Below, in pieces: positions 35,701 through 50,700 of a stretch of 64,000 nucleotides of DNA; the first letter of the stretch is position 1, and the number at the start of each line of letters is the position of its first letter. Below the pieces are notes generated by a model that made no database searches, was not told the DNA's origin, and worked only from the letters and a program-made list of their open reading frames with translations. A program made the translations under genes and the position numbers. The DNA comes from Euptelea pleiosperma. Its lineage: Eukaryota > Streptophyta > Magnoliopsida > Ranunculales > Eupteleaceae. The DNA is taken from NCBI GenBank assembly GCA_035048495.1, contig CM068546.1:31948674-32012673 (forward strand), read 5' to 3'.

Positions 35701-38700
35701 CTTGCAGCACAACATGCAGGGCTTGTTGAAGAGATAGGATTCCCCTACCCTATAATCTCTGTGATTGGGGGAGGGAAAAGAGAAGTTGATTTGTATGCCT
35801 ACATATTTGGTACAGATTTGGCTGTTTTCTTTTTGGTTGCCATTCTCTACCAGTCTGTCATAGAAAATAGAAGCCAATTTCTTGAGGTGTATCAGCTTGA
35901 AGATCAATTCCCAATAGAGTTTGTACTTATCTTGATAGTAAGCTTCTCTTCCTTTTAATCCAATATTTTTTCACCATATTATTACATATTCAAAATGAAA
36001 CGTAAGATTAAGATTTACTGCTAGTGTACTATAGAATCATGGTTGAGAAACTTAGGAGTCAAACTCATGACTGCTGAGCTGAACCATTTTTCAGGCCTTC
36101 AATGACAGTTACTTGCACAAGTCAACAATAACTTGGTTGAGTCGTGGCATTTTTTTGTGGAAGGGAGTGTAAGAACTAATATTGTTTTCTATATTTCATA
36201 AAATTGATAAACATTTTTTTTTATATACTTTAGAGTTTAGACAAAATTCACGATGCTTCCAAGTTATGAGACTTGCACGAGTCAAATTGTAATAGCTGGG
36301 TGAGTAGGTTCCTTGTCACTTGGCACAGAAACAGAATATTATACCTACTTTGTAACATCTTGAGCAAAGTTCCTAAACTGGATAATGTGGTTCTCTCATG
36401 CAGATACTCTTTTTCTTGATTGTGCTTGATCGCATTATTTACCTCTGTTCATTCGCCACGGGAAAAGTCATATACTATCTTTTCAACCTAGCCCTCTTTA
36501 CAGACTCAGTCACAGTATATGCCTGGCACACGGAACCTTCACACCAACATGCAGGAAGATTAGCAATCCGTGCTATCTATCTCACGAAGGCGGTGTCTCT
36601 GGCATTGCAGGCCATACAAATTCGATATGGGATTCCTCATAAAAGTACTTTGTATAAGCAATTTTTGACGAGTAAAGTTTCACAGGTTAATTATTTGGGT
36701 TTCCGTCTTTATCGTGCTCTGCCGTTCCTTTATGAATTGCGATGCGTACTTGACTGGTCGTGCACAAGCACATCTCTGACAATGTACGACTGGCTCAAGG
36801 TAAGTACTTTGCAGTCTTCAGTCATAATTTCTCTCTAGAAACCCAGCTTGCGTAAGTTAGTTTTCCACAAGAATCTCTGAGATTTAAAGCTGCAGCTATT
36901 ACTTATTATTATTATTGTTACTGTCACTTATGAGATCATCATTATTAGTATTAGTTTTATTATTATTCTTTGGTGTGTAAGTTAGAATGAACATGCGACC
37001 TCATGGTTGCCATGAAGTACATCAACCAATTATTTTTATTGTTTCAAATTATCCAATATGGTACAGTAGTTTGAATGGCTAGGATCACCTGATTGGTTTG
37101 ATTTTTGGCCCAAGAGATTTCTTCAGCAAGACCCATTGAATGATGGGTCTGAACTCCTGTGGATGTATGCCAGGCATATGGAGAGTAGAGGAGGACGGCT
37201 CTTTCCATTTCCCCATCCTGATATAAGTGTCTATCTATCTATTTCATGAGGAACTATTACCAAACGTATCTTTAAGCAGTATTATAGCAATGTGGTGGCC
37301 CCAGACCTCCAAGTGCAAAAGATTTTGTTGCTGCTTGCAAAACTAATAAATTTCAGCCAGCTTAAAAATGTAAAAAAAGATGGTGTGGGTTTGTGAAAAT
37401 TATGGAGTGCATGATATTTGCTGGCTCACCACCTCTCTATTGCAAATAACAAATGTATCTGCTTCATGTAGAATGCCTTCCGTACCAATAAATGTCACCT
37501 AATTATGCAAGCGATACAATGAAAGTAGACCGCCTTATGCATTAGCAAGCCTATTTGTTTGATCACACACTTAACAGCCTATATATTTCTGTGAGAGCCA
37601 GTGGCAATGATATGACTGCAGGTCATGCTTGTTGAAAAGCTCCATAGCAACATCGTTAAAAGCAATGTTAAAGAGGAATCCATGACTTCTGAGTCCAGAG
37701 TTTTGCGGACTAAACGATTGTAGTGACCACAAAGAAGGAAGATGAAGAGGAGAGGCTAAGAAGAAAGGAACAAGGTAGAAGATTAGGTATCCTCCCCTTT
37801 CCCTTCAACCCCTTCCTCTATTTATGGTGGAGGGTTGAAGGTTAAGAGGGCACGATTGTAATAACTGTGATAATTCTTATCGTGCGTTCGTATTGTGCCA
37901 CGTGGATCAGAGGTGGCGCCGTCGTATTTGATTATGACCCTTTGATCAAACACGTGGCATGTTACGGTGCCTTTCTGTTGCCCAGACAACGGTTGATCAT
38001 GCGAGTATCCCGTTCCCATGTGTTTCAATGGTTTTGCGAACATGATTGCCTCTGATCGACTTCTCATACCCTTGCCCCGCCAATCCTACGATTTATTTTT
38101 GACCCCTATGCCAGTGCACAACACTAACTAGCATGGTAAAAAATGGAATTCCTATTAGCAGGCACACGCCCCTTGCGCAAGCAAGACATTCGTCTTAGTG
38201 CCATATGCAAGTACTGTTGATAGGTGTATCCTTCATGTTGTTAGGGACCTTGTACATTTTGCAAGGGCATTTTTGTCCATTTTATCTCTTATATATAATG
38301 AAGAGTAGGGAGTCATGTTAGTTAACACATGCTCTCTCAAAAACCCTAATCTCTTTATTTCTTCTTCTCCTTCTCTTGGAACCCTAACCCTAAATTCAAC
38401 TTGGTATCAGAGCCAGACCGAGATCAACCTACATCTTCTTGCAGAGCTTCAGACCTAGAATCAAGGAGGAAGAGTGCGGACGTGTCATGTTGATGTCAAC
38501 AGCAGTACGGACAAGTGCTCCAATGATCCTACTTCTTGATGGAACTCCATTTTTGGGATTTTTTAGTGATTTTTGCTGAATTTTTTGGAGCCATCTTGAT
38601 GGAGTTTTGTGCCAACTTTCAGAAAAAAGTGAAAAATCGTTTCTCTCTTCCAACCGTTTTTTCTTCTACAAGGCACTTCTTGCCTAGTTTAGTTGCTTGA

Positions 38701-41700
38701 ATCTGGTTCCCTACATAATATCCTATCCATAGAAACCTTCCTCACAAAGATCTGTGAAGGATTGAAGCTGTGGAGTCGAAAACTCCAAACCCATATTATC
38801 GTCGGCGTCAATATACCCCTCTTTGGGGCTGTTGAATGGTTCTTAAAATTTCAGTAGGCTTCATACAGGCTTATGTGTGCCTCCCATGCCATTTTCTATG
38901 AGTGATTGTTTGGTTTGTGGGGTCTTTAACCTATCCGGGAGCATTCTATCTTGTTCAGGTTTGTTACCTATGCTATGATTTGTTGTTCAGCCACTTTTTA
39001 AGTGTGTAGAGGTTCGATTGTGTGTACAACGAATCCTTTTGTATTTTTGTGGTGGAAATGGCTACCGATCTTCCTATTGGTTTGGAAATGGATACTGATC
39101 TTCCTACTGTCTCTACTGGAGGGTCCTCTGGGAGCACGGAAGCTGTGTCAAGTGGTGCCTGAGGTCAAGTGGTGACTTATGCGAGCTTTGAGAATCCCGG
39201 CTTACAGATTACTTCTGTTAAGCTAATGGGAAAAATTATTTGGAGTGGTCTAGGGTAGCTCGAATGTATATTGGTAGCCGCGGAAAATCGGGATACATTA
39301 ACGGGTGTATTACTGCACCTGAGACTGCAGATGATCCTTTTTCAGAGAAATGGGAGACAATCTCACCATCATGTCATGGCTTCTCAATTCCATGGAGCCA
39401 CACATCAGTCGTGGTTTTTTATTCATGGACACAACTAAGGCCGTATGGGACATCGCTTCTCAGACTTACTCCCAGTAGCAGAATTTAGCCCGTGCCTTTC
39501 AGCTTCGCTAGAGTATCTCTCATCTCCAACAGGGAGATAAGAGCCTATCTGATTACTTTGCTATGCTTAGGAGCATGTGGGAAGAGCTCGATTATTATCG
39601 TACATATCAGCCTGATTGTATAGGCACTCTCTATGGTACTCGATATCGGAAATTGGTCGAGGAAACACGGATTTTCGAGTTTCTCACGGGGCTTTACTCG
39701 GAGTATGAGCTAGCTCATGTTCAGATTCTTAGCCGTGACTCACTTCCCTCGCTCAGTTAGGTTTACTCCTATGTTTAGAGTGAGGATAATCGCTGTAGCG
39801 TGATGACCCCAGTCTCCGTACCAGACAGATCAGCTCGTGTCTACATCTGCACTTGTGTCTGCACCTACTACTCAACGCCCTCAGAAGAACCGTGCCTTCA
39901 CTCCTTCTATGGCACCATCTGCACCTGCATCTACACCCTCCACTGGGCGATTTTCTACTCGGGAACAACCCAAATGTGACTATTGCAGTCGTCTTGGAAA
40001 TGTGAAGGCTAAGTGCTGGGAGTTACAAGGTCGACCTCCCCACCTCGCCCGTCCAGCGGCACCCGCTGCTCACAGTGCCACTTCGGAGACTTCTGTTTGT
40101 TTTCCCCAGGATTCGCCTACTTGGACATCACCACCTGTGGCTACTCAGGGTTTGCCATCGTGCACTATGCCTGTGCAACCATCTGAGATAGACAACCTCT
40201 GGAGGTTCCTTGCCCAGTTTGAGGGTTCTTCTGCCACTTCTTCCTTCGCTCAGTCAGGTACCATTAGCAATGCCCATCATGTGTCTACTGCTTCACCCAG
40301 TCCTGCCTGGATCATTGATTCAGGTGCTTCAGAACATATGACAGGTAACTCTTCACTCCTCTTCCTATTCTATTTGTTTCGGTTGAGATAAAGTTAAAAT
40401 TGCTGATGGTTCTCTTTCTTCTGTTTCTCGGAAAGGAAATGTACATCTCTTTCCTAAGTTCTCCTTGTCTTTTGTTTTACATGTCCTCTTTACCTCTATC
40501 CTCCTTTCTGTTAGCTCTTTCACTAAAAGCTTAAACTGCAGTGTCACTTTTTCCCCTTCTTCATGTGTATTTCAGGACTTGGAGACGAGGAGGACAATTG
40601 GCACTGGACATGAGGTTGATGGACTCTCTCTTCTCGATGGACCGCTTGTGGAGCCTACTGCACTTCAGTTCCAAAGTCGTAGTAGTAATCTCGAGTCTAT
40701 TTTCTGTTGGCATGCTTGCCTTGGACATATTTCTTTTCAGTACTTAAAACTCTTGTATCCTTCTTTATTTACTTTTGTTTCTATGAATGATTTGCATTGT
40801 GAAACTTGTGAACTTGCGAAACATTGTCGCTCCTTTTACCCTTCCAGGGGCAATCGTAGTTTGCTTTTGTTTGACATTGTACACTCTGATGTTTGGGGTC
40901 CCGCCCTAGTTACTTTACCTCTTGGTTTCCGATATTTTGTTAGTTTTGTTGATGATTATACCATGAGTACCTAGATCTACCTTATGAAATCCAAAGATGA
41001 AGTCTATTCCAACTTCAAAACTTTTCATAGGATGATCCAGACACAGTTTGGTTCTTTGATCACACCTCCGTACTGATCAAGGGGGTGAATATATGGTTGG
41101 TGGTCTTCAACATTATCTCGATGACCACAGGATTGGTCATCAGCATTCCTGCAGCTACACTCAACAAAATGGTGTCGCTAAACGAAAGAACCGTCATCTT
41201 CTTGAGGTATCTTGCTCTCTTCTTATTGGTAGTTCTATGCCTAAATCTTTCTGGTGTGATGCTGTTCTTACTACTGCTTTCCTGATTAATCGCATGCCAT
41301 CCCGCATCTTGCATTTTCTCACTCCTTATCAGATTCTTAAACCTGATTTTCCCTTATTTGTTGTTCCCCCTCGTGTGTTTGGATGTGTTTGTTATGTTCA
41401 CATTCTTGGTCCCAACTGCACCAAATTGGATCCCAAGGCTCTCAAATGCGTCTTCATTGGCTATTCTTCTTCCCATAAGGGGTACATGTGTTTTCACCCC
41501 TATTCTAGGAAGCGGATTATTTCCATGGATGTCACCTTCTGAGAGTCTTCTTTTTACTCTCCTGCCTATCTTCAGGGGGAGCAATGTTGTGGTGAAGAGA
41601 GGCATTCAACTGTCCATCTCCCTATTCCTATTCCTCCCACCATCTTGGTTGAGACGACTGGTCAGCCTACTGTGGGAGTTGATAGAAGTTCTAGTAGTGC

Positions 41701-44700
41701 TCAAGGGGAATTAAAGGTCTATACCTAAAGAGGAAAGGCCATAACTGATACATGTCCAGGCGTACCAGTTGCTCCATCCTTGGATCTAGGTAATACAACT
41801 TCTCTTGAGCCTTCTGTATCTTTACTTCCTACTGATGCGTGTGCTCCTGATCTTCCTATTGCCCTTCGAAAGGCTAAGCGGAGTTGTACACAACATCCCC
41901 TAAGTAACTTTGTTCCCTATGAAGGCTTGTCCCCATCCTACAGATCCTTTGTTACTTTTCTGTCTACCATTTTGATTCCTTTATCCGTGGCGGAAGGATT
42001 AAAATTGTTGTTGTTTGAGGTTGTCACCAATATGCTAAAGATTGAGAGAGAGAGAGAGAATGGAGGTTAGGGAGAGAAGAAGAGATTAGGGTTTGAGAGA
42101 GAATGGGGAGATTGAAGTGAATATTCAATCTCCCATAAGTAATATTTATAAATAGGGGAAACCCCTTCTACAAGTAAATGAGAAATCGTGTGGGTCAAGC
42201 GAGGGCCCACCACTTAACCCACTAACATGAAATAAAGAGATTGTGGGTTAAGTGGGTGGGCCCATCACTTAACCCATAAGCAATAGAGAATAAACCCCAT
42301 GTGGGGTAGTGGAACGTAGCCCACTAAGAACACCCCCACGTGGGTGTACATAGAATCCAACACTCCCCCTCAAGCTGGTGCAAAGATATCCATCATGCCC
42401 AGCTTGGCTTTCAATGTATTCAGGATTGACTTGTTTACTCCCTTAGTAAGTATATCGGCAACCTACTCTTGAGTCCTTACATAGGGTGTACAAATCAATC
42501 CCTGTTGAAGCTTCTCCTTAATGAAGTGCCTATCAACCTTGATGTGTTTAGTCCTGTCATGCTGAACTTGGTTGTGAGCAATGCTAATGGCCTCTTTATT
42601 GTCGCAATAGAGGCTTATTGGGTCTGTCACCTTGACTCCCAGTTCTGCTAACATGATCTTCAACCACAAGAGCTCACACACTCCATGTGCCATGGAGCGG
42701 AACTCTGCCTCTGCACTGGTTCGGGCGACAACTGGTTGTTTCTTGCTCCTCCAAGACACCAAGTTGCCTCTAACAAAGGTACAATAACCTGATGTAGACC
42801 GTCTATCGGTCACTGCACCTGCCCAAACTGCATCACAGTATGCTTCCACCCTGAGGTGGCCATGAACTCCAAACAATATGCCTCGACCTGGTGACTAGGG
42901 GTGTCTTGCTTCAACTCATATAAAGATTTCTTCAGTCTGCACACCCTGTCTCTACTTCCAGCAAACTTCAACCGTGGTGGCACTTTCATGTAAACTTCCT
43001 CTGTTAGGTCCCCATATGGAAAAGCGTTCTTTACATCCAGCTGATGTAAAGGCCATGACCTGTTTGCAGCCAAGGACAGTAGAACTCTGATTGAGTTCAT
43101 CTTGGCTACAGGTGCAAATGTCTCCTGGTAATCTATCCCATAGGTCCGGGTGAACCCCTTGGCAACTAGCCGAGCTTTGTACCTATCAATGGAACCATCT
43201 GCCTTGTGCTTCACGGTGAAGACCCACTTGCACCCCACTGGTTTCTTCCCCCTGGGTAAAGAAACAAGATCCCATGTCTTGTTTTTTTCAAGAGCCTGCA
43301 TTTTGTCTATCATAGCCCCTTTCCACTTTGGGTGACTGAGTGCATCTGCAATGGTAGATGGCAAGGAAACAGACGAAACAATGCTAACAAATGTCTGATA
43401 AGATGGAGACATTGACTGGTAAGAAACGAAGTGAGAGATAGGGTGGTCGGTGCAAGTGCGCACACCCTTACGAAGTGCAATGGGTAGATCTTCCTCTGGA
43501 GTAGGAGTCTCTGAGGACTCATGAACTAAAGCAGGGGTAGAAACAATGCCTGGATTTGGATCCGAGGGTAGACTGGCAGGCACAAAATCAGTGACTTGTC
43601 CTTTCTTTTTGATCTGACATAAACTCGCATATTCACAGCTGTAGTAGTAGAAGTGTCATTGTCAATAGTAGACACAGATTTGACCATAGGCACAGGGTGG
43701 AGATGGGTACAAGAACCGGCATGGGGACAGGGCTCTCGTCCACATTATCACTCTCCCCCTGAAGAGAGACCCTACTGCCAAAGAACGGAATGTGCTCAGC
43801 AAAGGTGACGTCCAGAGATGTGAAACGTCGACGGGAACCCTGGATGATAGCATTTGTATCCCTTCTGAGTGGAAGGGTACCCCAGGAAAATACATCTCAA
43901 GGCCCGTGCATCAAGTTTGTCACGAGAGTGACGATGAACATGCACATAGCAAGCACACCCAAAGACTTTGGGAGGAACAATGAAGGCTGGACTATCAGGA
44001 AGTAGGACAGACAAAGGGGTCTGAAAGCCAAGAATGTGAGAGGGCATGCGATTGATGAGATACGCAGCCAGAAGGATGGATTCAGACCAAAAGGATTTTG
44101 GAACATGCATCCCAAGACGAAGGGCACGCTCAACCTCGAGAATGTGACGATTTTTTCTTTCAGCTTTCCCATTTTGTTGGGGAGTCGACGAACAAGAAGT
44201 TTGATGTACAATGCCATGAGAGGCAAAGTAATCTCTAAGGCTCTCATCTAGGTACTCACCCCCATTATCAGATCGAAGAATTTTGAGTGGGGTACTGAAC
44301 TGAGTGGTGACTATCTTGTGGAAGGTCTAAAAAATGGAAGAAACCTCATCTTTCGACTTCATAAGATATACCCAGGTAGAGCCACTGAAATCATCAACAA
44401 ATGTAACAAAATATCAGAATCCAAATAAGGACATCACCCGGGCAAGACCCCACACATCAGAATGCATAATATTGAAAGGAATAGTACTTTTATTGTCACT
44501 AAGAGGAAAAACAGTGCGACAATGCTTTGCGAGTTCACAAGTTTCACAGTGGAACGGAACTTCGCAGAGAGGAGAAAGTAGGAAAGACACTTTAAAACTG
44601 ACACGGGTACATGACCAAGCCGGTTATGCCTAAGCAATAACTTGTCTTTATTGACTCAACTACTGCTACTGTTGCTGGACTGATTTGCGGAAGAAGAAAT

Positions 44701-47700
44701 TGAGCGATCTAGGAGGTACAAGCCACCTTCCTCAAGTCCACTGCCAATCGTCCGCCTCGACTCCAGATCCTGAAACACAGTGAGAAGGAAAAAAAGTTAC
44801 ACTGCAATTAAGATTCTTGGTAAGGCTACTGACAGATAAAAGTTTAGTTGTAAACTGAGGAACATGCAGTACCGAGGACAAGGTTAGTGCTGAAGAGGCA
44901 TGAACATTGCCCTTCCCGGAAACAGAGGAAAGAGTGCCATCAGTTATCCTAACCTTGTCAAGACCAGAACAAATAGAATAACTGGAGAAAATTGAAGACA
45001 TACCAGTCATATGATCTGAGGCCCCTGAATCGATGATGCAGAAGGGACTAGAAGGAACAAAAGATACAGAGAAAGCAGATCCACTACCTGTTTGGGCATA
45101 GGTAGAGGTAGAAGTGGAGGCTTGCCCATTGAGCTGGGCCATCGTACGATGAAGTCGCTCAAGATTACTGGGAGAAAAAGAGTCCATATCCCTAGTGGTA
45201 GGAGGTGCTGAGTGTGCATTGTCTTGAGCCACAGAAAGTACTGCAGGAGGATCCTGTCTCGCTGAAGATCACTGACGTGGATTTGGGCCCAGACCTGGTG
45301 GGCGCTCATGTCGCTCCCAACAAGTGTCCTTTACATGGCCTAGACGGCTGCAGTGATCATACTTGGGACGTCGCCTGTCATCACCGGTCTTCTTCTGGAA
45401 GGATTTCTGACCCTTCTGAGACGCAGAGACAAAGGCAGATCGATCCTGAGTGTTACTACCACTGCGTAGCTGCATGGCAGTGCGACGACTATCCTCCCCC
45501 TAAATGTAGGCATAGACTTGTGCCAGTGAAGTAGGGGGAGGAGATATGCCAAGTATCTGAACACGGGCAGCCTCGAAGCTAGGATGAAGGCCGGAAAGGA
45601 ACTGGAATATCCGGGATTGCTCAACCATAGCACAGGAAGACTTCACATCCGCAGCACAAACCGGGGTGTAGTCCTGATAATGATCTATCTCTTCCCATTT
45701 GCTTCGGAGAGAAGCATAATAGGTACCAAGCTTGAGCTCCCCCTGTCGGAGACAAGCAATCTCTTGCTCTAACTCATAGAGCTTCGCAAAGTTACCAACC
45801 TGTGAATAGGCTTCGGTAACAGAATCCCAGATTTCCTTCCCTGTAAGAAGGAACATGAACCCCCTACTGATCTGGGGTTGCATTGAATGGAGAAGCCAAG
45901 ACATCACCGTAAGGTTCTCCATAACCCATTTCCGGTGGGATTTGTCTGTGGCGGCAGGCTGGACTGTCTTTCTTGTGAGGTACTCACTGTAGTTACGCCC
46001 CCCGATGTACATGAGTGCTGATGTCTTCCACTCAAGATAGTTGGTCCCATCAAACTTGACCGTAGTGATGCATAATTGGGGGTTGTGGTCTCCATGAGAC
46101 GAAGTGCTATCCTCAACTGATGAAACCTCTGATGAATTCATTGCAGCGGAAGGCCTGGAAATAACCAACTGACTAACAGAAGGTCTGCAGAACCTAAACC
46201 AAGGTTCGGGGGGGTGGTTCCTAGGAGCACTTTGGGAGGTGCGGCTAGGGTAGAAGTGCCCTGGGAACCTTGGTTTCAAAAAAAGAAGAAAACCCCAAAA
46301 AAGCAAAAAGTAGATCGGGCCAAAAACCCGGGCGATTTTTCAAACCGGAGATCGACAGTCAGAAAAAATCCAAGACCAAGCTCTGTAGATCCCAGATAAT
46401 CTACAGGGAGGTTTCCGTTAGGGTAGAAAGCCCAAACAACACGCAAATCTTGAGATAGAAAAAACCCAAAATCTGAGCCGGGGATCCGACGATCAAAAAA
46501 TTTTCAAATGAGATTCTGTAGATCCCAGATAATCCACAGGGAGGTGCGGCTAGGGTAGAGAGCCCAAGCAGTGCACGAATCTCAAGAAAATAAAAAACCA
46601 TAAATCTGAGCTGGGGATCCGATTTTTGGAACCAGAGATCCGATGATCCAAAAATTCTGAAATAAGTTTCTGTCCAACCTTGCTGGCCCTATGAGAGGGG
46701 CGGTTTGGGTAGAGAGCCCAAAAATGACATGAATCTCGAGGAAAATCAAAACCCAAAAAACCTCGATATATGTGTTCTCTGAAAAAACTGATAAAAAATC
46801 TTGAAGAACGGGGATAGAGTGGATCTCTGACGACTGATAGCAGACAATACACCAGGAATGATAGATCTCTGGTTCCTTCGCTTCAGAAAAGACCCAAGAA
46901 CTTCGCAGGAGGACCCTCTGTGATTTGCTCAAAACTTGCCCGGACTTCGGATGCCCACATATAAGATCTTCGTGGAAACTCTAGGAGACATTGATTTAGG
47001 CCCTAGAGTAACCATGCTCTGATACCGTGTTGTTGTTTGAGGTTGTCACCAATATGCTAAAGATTGAGAGAGAGAGAATGTAGGTTAGGGAGAGAAGAAG
47101 AGATTAGGGTTTGAGAATGAACGGGGAGATTGAAGTGAATATTCAATCTCCCATAAGTAATATTTATAAATAGGGGAAACCCCTTCTACAAGTAAAGGAG
47201 AAATCGTGTGGGTCAAGTGGGGGCCTACCACTTAATCCACTAACATGAAATAAAGAGATTGTGGGTTAAGTGGGTGGGCCCATCACTTAACCCATAAGCA
47301 ATAGAGAATAAACCCCACGTGGGGTAGTGGAACGCAGCCCACTAAGAACACCGTACATAGAATCCAACAAAAACATCCTAAATGAAGGATGCAATGCTGG
47401 AAGAAATGAGAGCCTTTGAGAAGAACAAAACTTGGGAACTGGTTGACTTTCCTAGAGGGAAGAAACCAGTTGGTTGCAGATGGGTCTATACAGTGAAGTA
47501 TAAGGCAGACGGGTTAGTAGAAAAGTACAAGGCTAGACTTGTAGCCAAGGGGTACTCTCAGACATACGGGATTGACTATGTAGAGACGTTTGCCCCAGTT
47601 GCAAAGATGAACTCTATCAGGGTACTTATATCATTGGCAGCCGACCAGTCATGGCCACTTCATCAACTCGACGTGAAGAATGCTTTCCTTCATGGAGACC

Positions 47701-50700
47701 TCAAGGAAGAGGTATGTCCTCCCCCAGGCTTCCTCGCAGCAGGAAGTGACAAGAGAGCCTGTAGACTGAAAAAGGCCTTGTATGGACTAAAATAGTCTCC
47801 CCGAGCCTGGTTTGAGAGATTTACCAGGGCTGTCAAAACTCTGGATTATACTCAAAGCCAAGCCGATCATACCTTGTTTGTTATATGCCAAGAGATTTCC
47901 ATTGTGACTGGTAATGATGCTACAGAAGTTGCAAAACTCAAAAATTACTCGGCAAGTGAGTTTGAAACAAAGGATTTGGGACCCCTGAAATATTTTTTGG
48001 GCATAGAGGTGGCTAGATCGAGTCAGGGGATCTTCATCTCCCAAAGAAAGTATATTCTTGACCTTCTTAAGGACACTGGGAAATTAGTGGCCAAGCCTGT
48101 GGACACCCTGATATAACAAAATCATAAGATGGGAGATGCTCATGGTGCGTTGCTGCAGCTTGCAGGATGTTGAGAGCTTTCAGAGACTTGTTGGCAGATT
48201 GATCTACCTCTCATTGACGAGGCCGACATTGCCTATGATGTTAGTGTGATTAGCCAGTATATGCGCTCACCTAGAGCGACCCACTTGGAGGCCGCAAATA
48301 AGATTTTGAGATATCTCAAATCCTCTCCTGGTCGGGGACTCCTCTTGAAGCAGAATGGCCACATGAGTGGAATTGTATACAGACGCAGACTGGGCTGGTG
48401 CTAAAGATGATAGACGATCCACATCTGTTTGGTTATTGCACTTTTGTTGGGGGCAACCTTGCGACATGGAGAAGTAAGAAGCAGCCAGTTGTGGCTCGAT
48501 CCAGTGCAGAAGCAGAGTTCCGTGCTATGGCTCACAGCTTGTGTGAGATGTTGTGGATAAGGATCTTAGTTGTAGAGCTAGGGTTTCATGTTACTGATCC
48601 ACTTAGTCTTTATTGTGATAATAAGGCTGCCATCAATATAGCACATAATCCAGTCCAACATGATCGTGCAAAACATATTGAAGTGGACAAACACTTCATA
48701 CGAGAAAAGATCCTATCTGGAGAGGTTTGTACTCCACTCATGAAGACTGAAGAGCAAGTAGCTGATGTATTCACAAAGGGAGCCTCCAATCATCAATTAC
48801 ATCAGTGTCTTAGCAAGTTGGGCATGATAGATATCTATGCACCAACTTGAGGGGGAGTGTTGACAGGTGTACCCTTCATGTTGTTAGGGACCCTGTACAT
48901 TTTGTAAGGGCAATTTTGTCCATTGTATCTCTTATATATAATGAAGAGTAGGGAGTCATGTTAGTTAACACATGCTCTCTCAAAAACCCTAATCTCTCTT
49001 TCTTTTTCTCCTTCTCTTGGAACCCTAACTCTAAATTCAACTAGTACCAAAATGGGCACTTTGTAAGTGGAAGACATCGGTATACAACACCGTTTGACGT
49101 GCGATTGCCGTTTGATAGATAAGTTGCATGGATCACCGTCTGATGTGCGGGGTGTCGTCTGATAGATAAGTTGCACCGGTCACCGTCTGACGTGCGGGGT
49201 GCCGCTTAATAGATAAGTTGCACGGGTCACCGTCTGACGTGTGGGGTGCCGTCTGATAGATAAGTTGCACCGGTCACCGTCTGACGTGCGGGGTGCCGCT
49301 TAATAGATAAGTTGCACAGGTCACCGTTTGACGTGTGAGGTGCCGTCTGATAGATAAGTTGCGCAGGTCACCGTTTGATGTGTGAGGTGCCGTTTGATAG
49401 ATAAGTTGCACGGGTCACTGTCTGATGTGCGGGGTGCCATCTGATAGATAAGTTGCATGGGTTACCGTCTGACGTGCGGGGTGCTGTCTGATATATAAGT
49501 TGCACGGGTCACCGTCTGACATGCGAGGTGCTGTCTGATAGATAAGTTGCACAAGTCACCGTCTGACGTGCAGTGTGTCGTTTAATAGATAAGTTGCACG
49601 GGTCACCGTCTGACATGCGAGGTGCCGTCTAATAGATAAGTTGTACAGGTCACCATCTGATGTGCGGGGTGCCGTTTGATCTTTGTTTGGGATATCTACA
49701 CCCCTGAGCTCCGTGAACACTGTCCGTCACAGTAATAGGTGGAGTCGGTTGAGATCTCTCAAGTATAGCAGGAAGAGGTGATAGGGACACAACTGGAAGA
49801 GGAACTTCCCATGAGGAACCAGACTATTCATTGTTTCTCCCCCCCTAAAAGAAGTCGGGGAGAAATAAGAGATGTCTTCGCGGAAAGTGACATCCATGGA
49901 TACAAACGTTTTTCCAGACAGGGGATGGTAACACTTATACCCCTTGTGAGAGGAAGAGTATCCAAAAAACACACATTTAAGTGCTTTGGGATCAAGTTTT
50001 GTACGAAGGGAAGAAAGTGACACTGCAGTTCAATTTTTGAGTTAAGGCACTAATAGATAAAAGATTGGAAGTAAATTTGGGAACATGTAAAACAGATGAC
50101 TCATGGATTTGGGAAGGGAGAATGACAGTTCCCTTCCTTGATACTGAAGATAAAGTCCCATCACCAACTTTGACTTTATCTTTACCAGAACAAATAGAGC
50201 AAGTAGAAAACAAAGAGGACATACCCGTCATGTGCTCCGAGGCACCTGAATCAATGATCTAAGTGGGACTGGGTGAAGGAGTAGACACATGATGAGCAGT
50301 ACTAGTGGTACCTGACTGTGCGAAGGAGGTGGAGGATGTAGCAGAAGAACTGTACAACTGGGTGAGTAAGCGTTGAAGAGTCTCAATCTCTGATGCAGAG
50401 ATGGGAAAAGGTGAGGGCTTTATGAGCGGAAGCAGAATCTTGAAGAGGCTGCCCGGAAGTTGTCCCTAGAGTATCCATGCTCGCAGAGTGAGCTCCAGAT
50501 AATTCAGGTAGGCTAGAGCGTGGAGGCTTGCCATATAGAACCCAACACTTGTCCCTCACATGCCCCAACTTGCCACAGTGGTCACACTTGGGCCTCTCCT
50601 TGGAGGGCTTCCCAGTTGTGGAAGGAGCATACTGTTGGCTGGGTGTAGAAGAAGGAAAAGTATTCTGCTTCTGGAAGCACTGAGACTGTGAGTTGGAACC

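Larger units (their letters stand above)
42006..47369 (-). mobile_element. Ty1/copia family B element nested in copia D
   Basis: LTRs 42006-42362 and 47028-47369 lie in opposite orientation to the host element. Flanks AAAAT (42001-42005) and AAAAC (47370-47374) form a 5-bp duplication with one mismatch. Removal rejoins the host codons. Internal order on the minus strand: primer site 47016-47027, long leader, gag from 46141, protease, integrase, RT and RNase H. The RT catalytic strand is deleted. Confidence 0.9.
38215..49042 (+). mobile_element. Ty1/copia family D element, interrupted by copia B
   Basis: An exact 5-bp duplication AGTAC (38210-38214, 49043-49047) flanks LTRs 38215-38401 and 48858-49042. 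Removing 42006-47369 leaves an element of about 5.46 kb. Gag has stops, and the zinc knuckle reads NVKAKC where a histidine is expected. The reverse transcriptase lacks the YVDD strand. It sits in the sense orientation inside a PIEZO intron. Confidence 0.9.

Noticed and set aside
49090..49681. Regular 47-bp repeats as a CRISPR array
   Set aside because: The whole unit is repeated with no unique spacers, and the context is a plant intron. It is a minisatellite.
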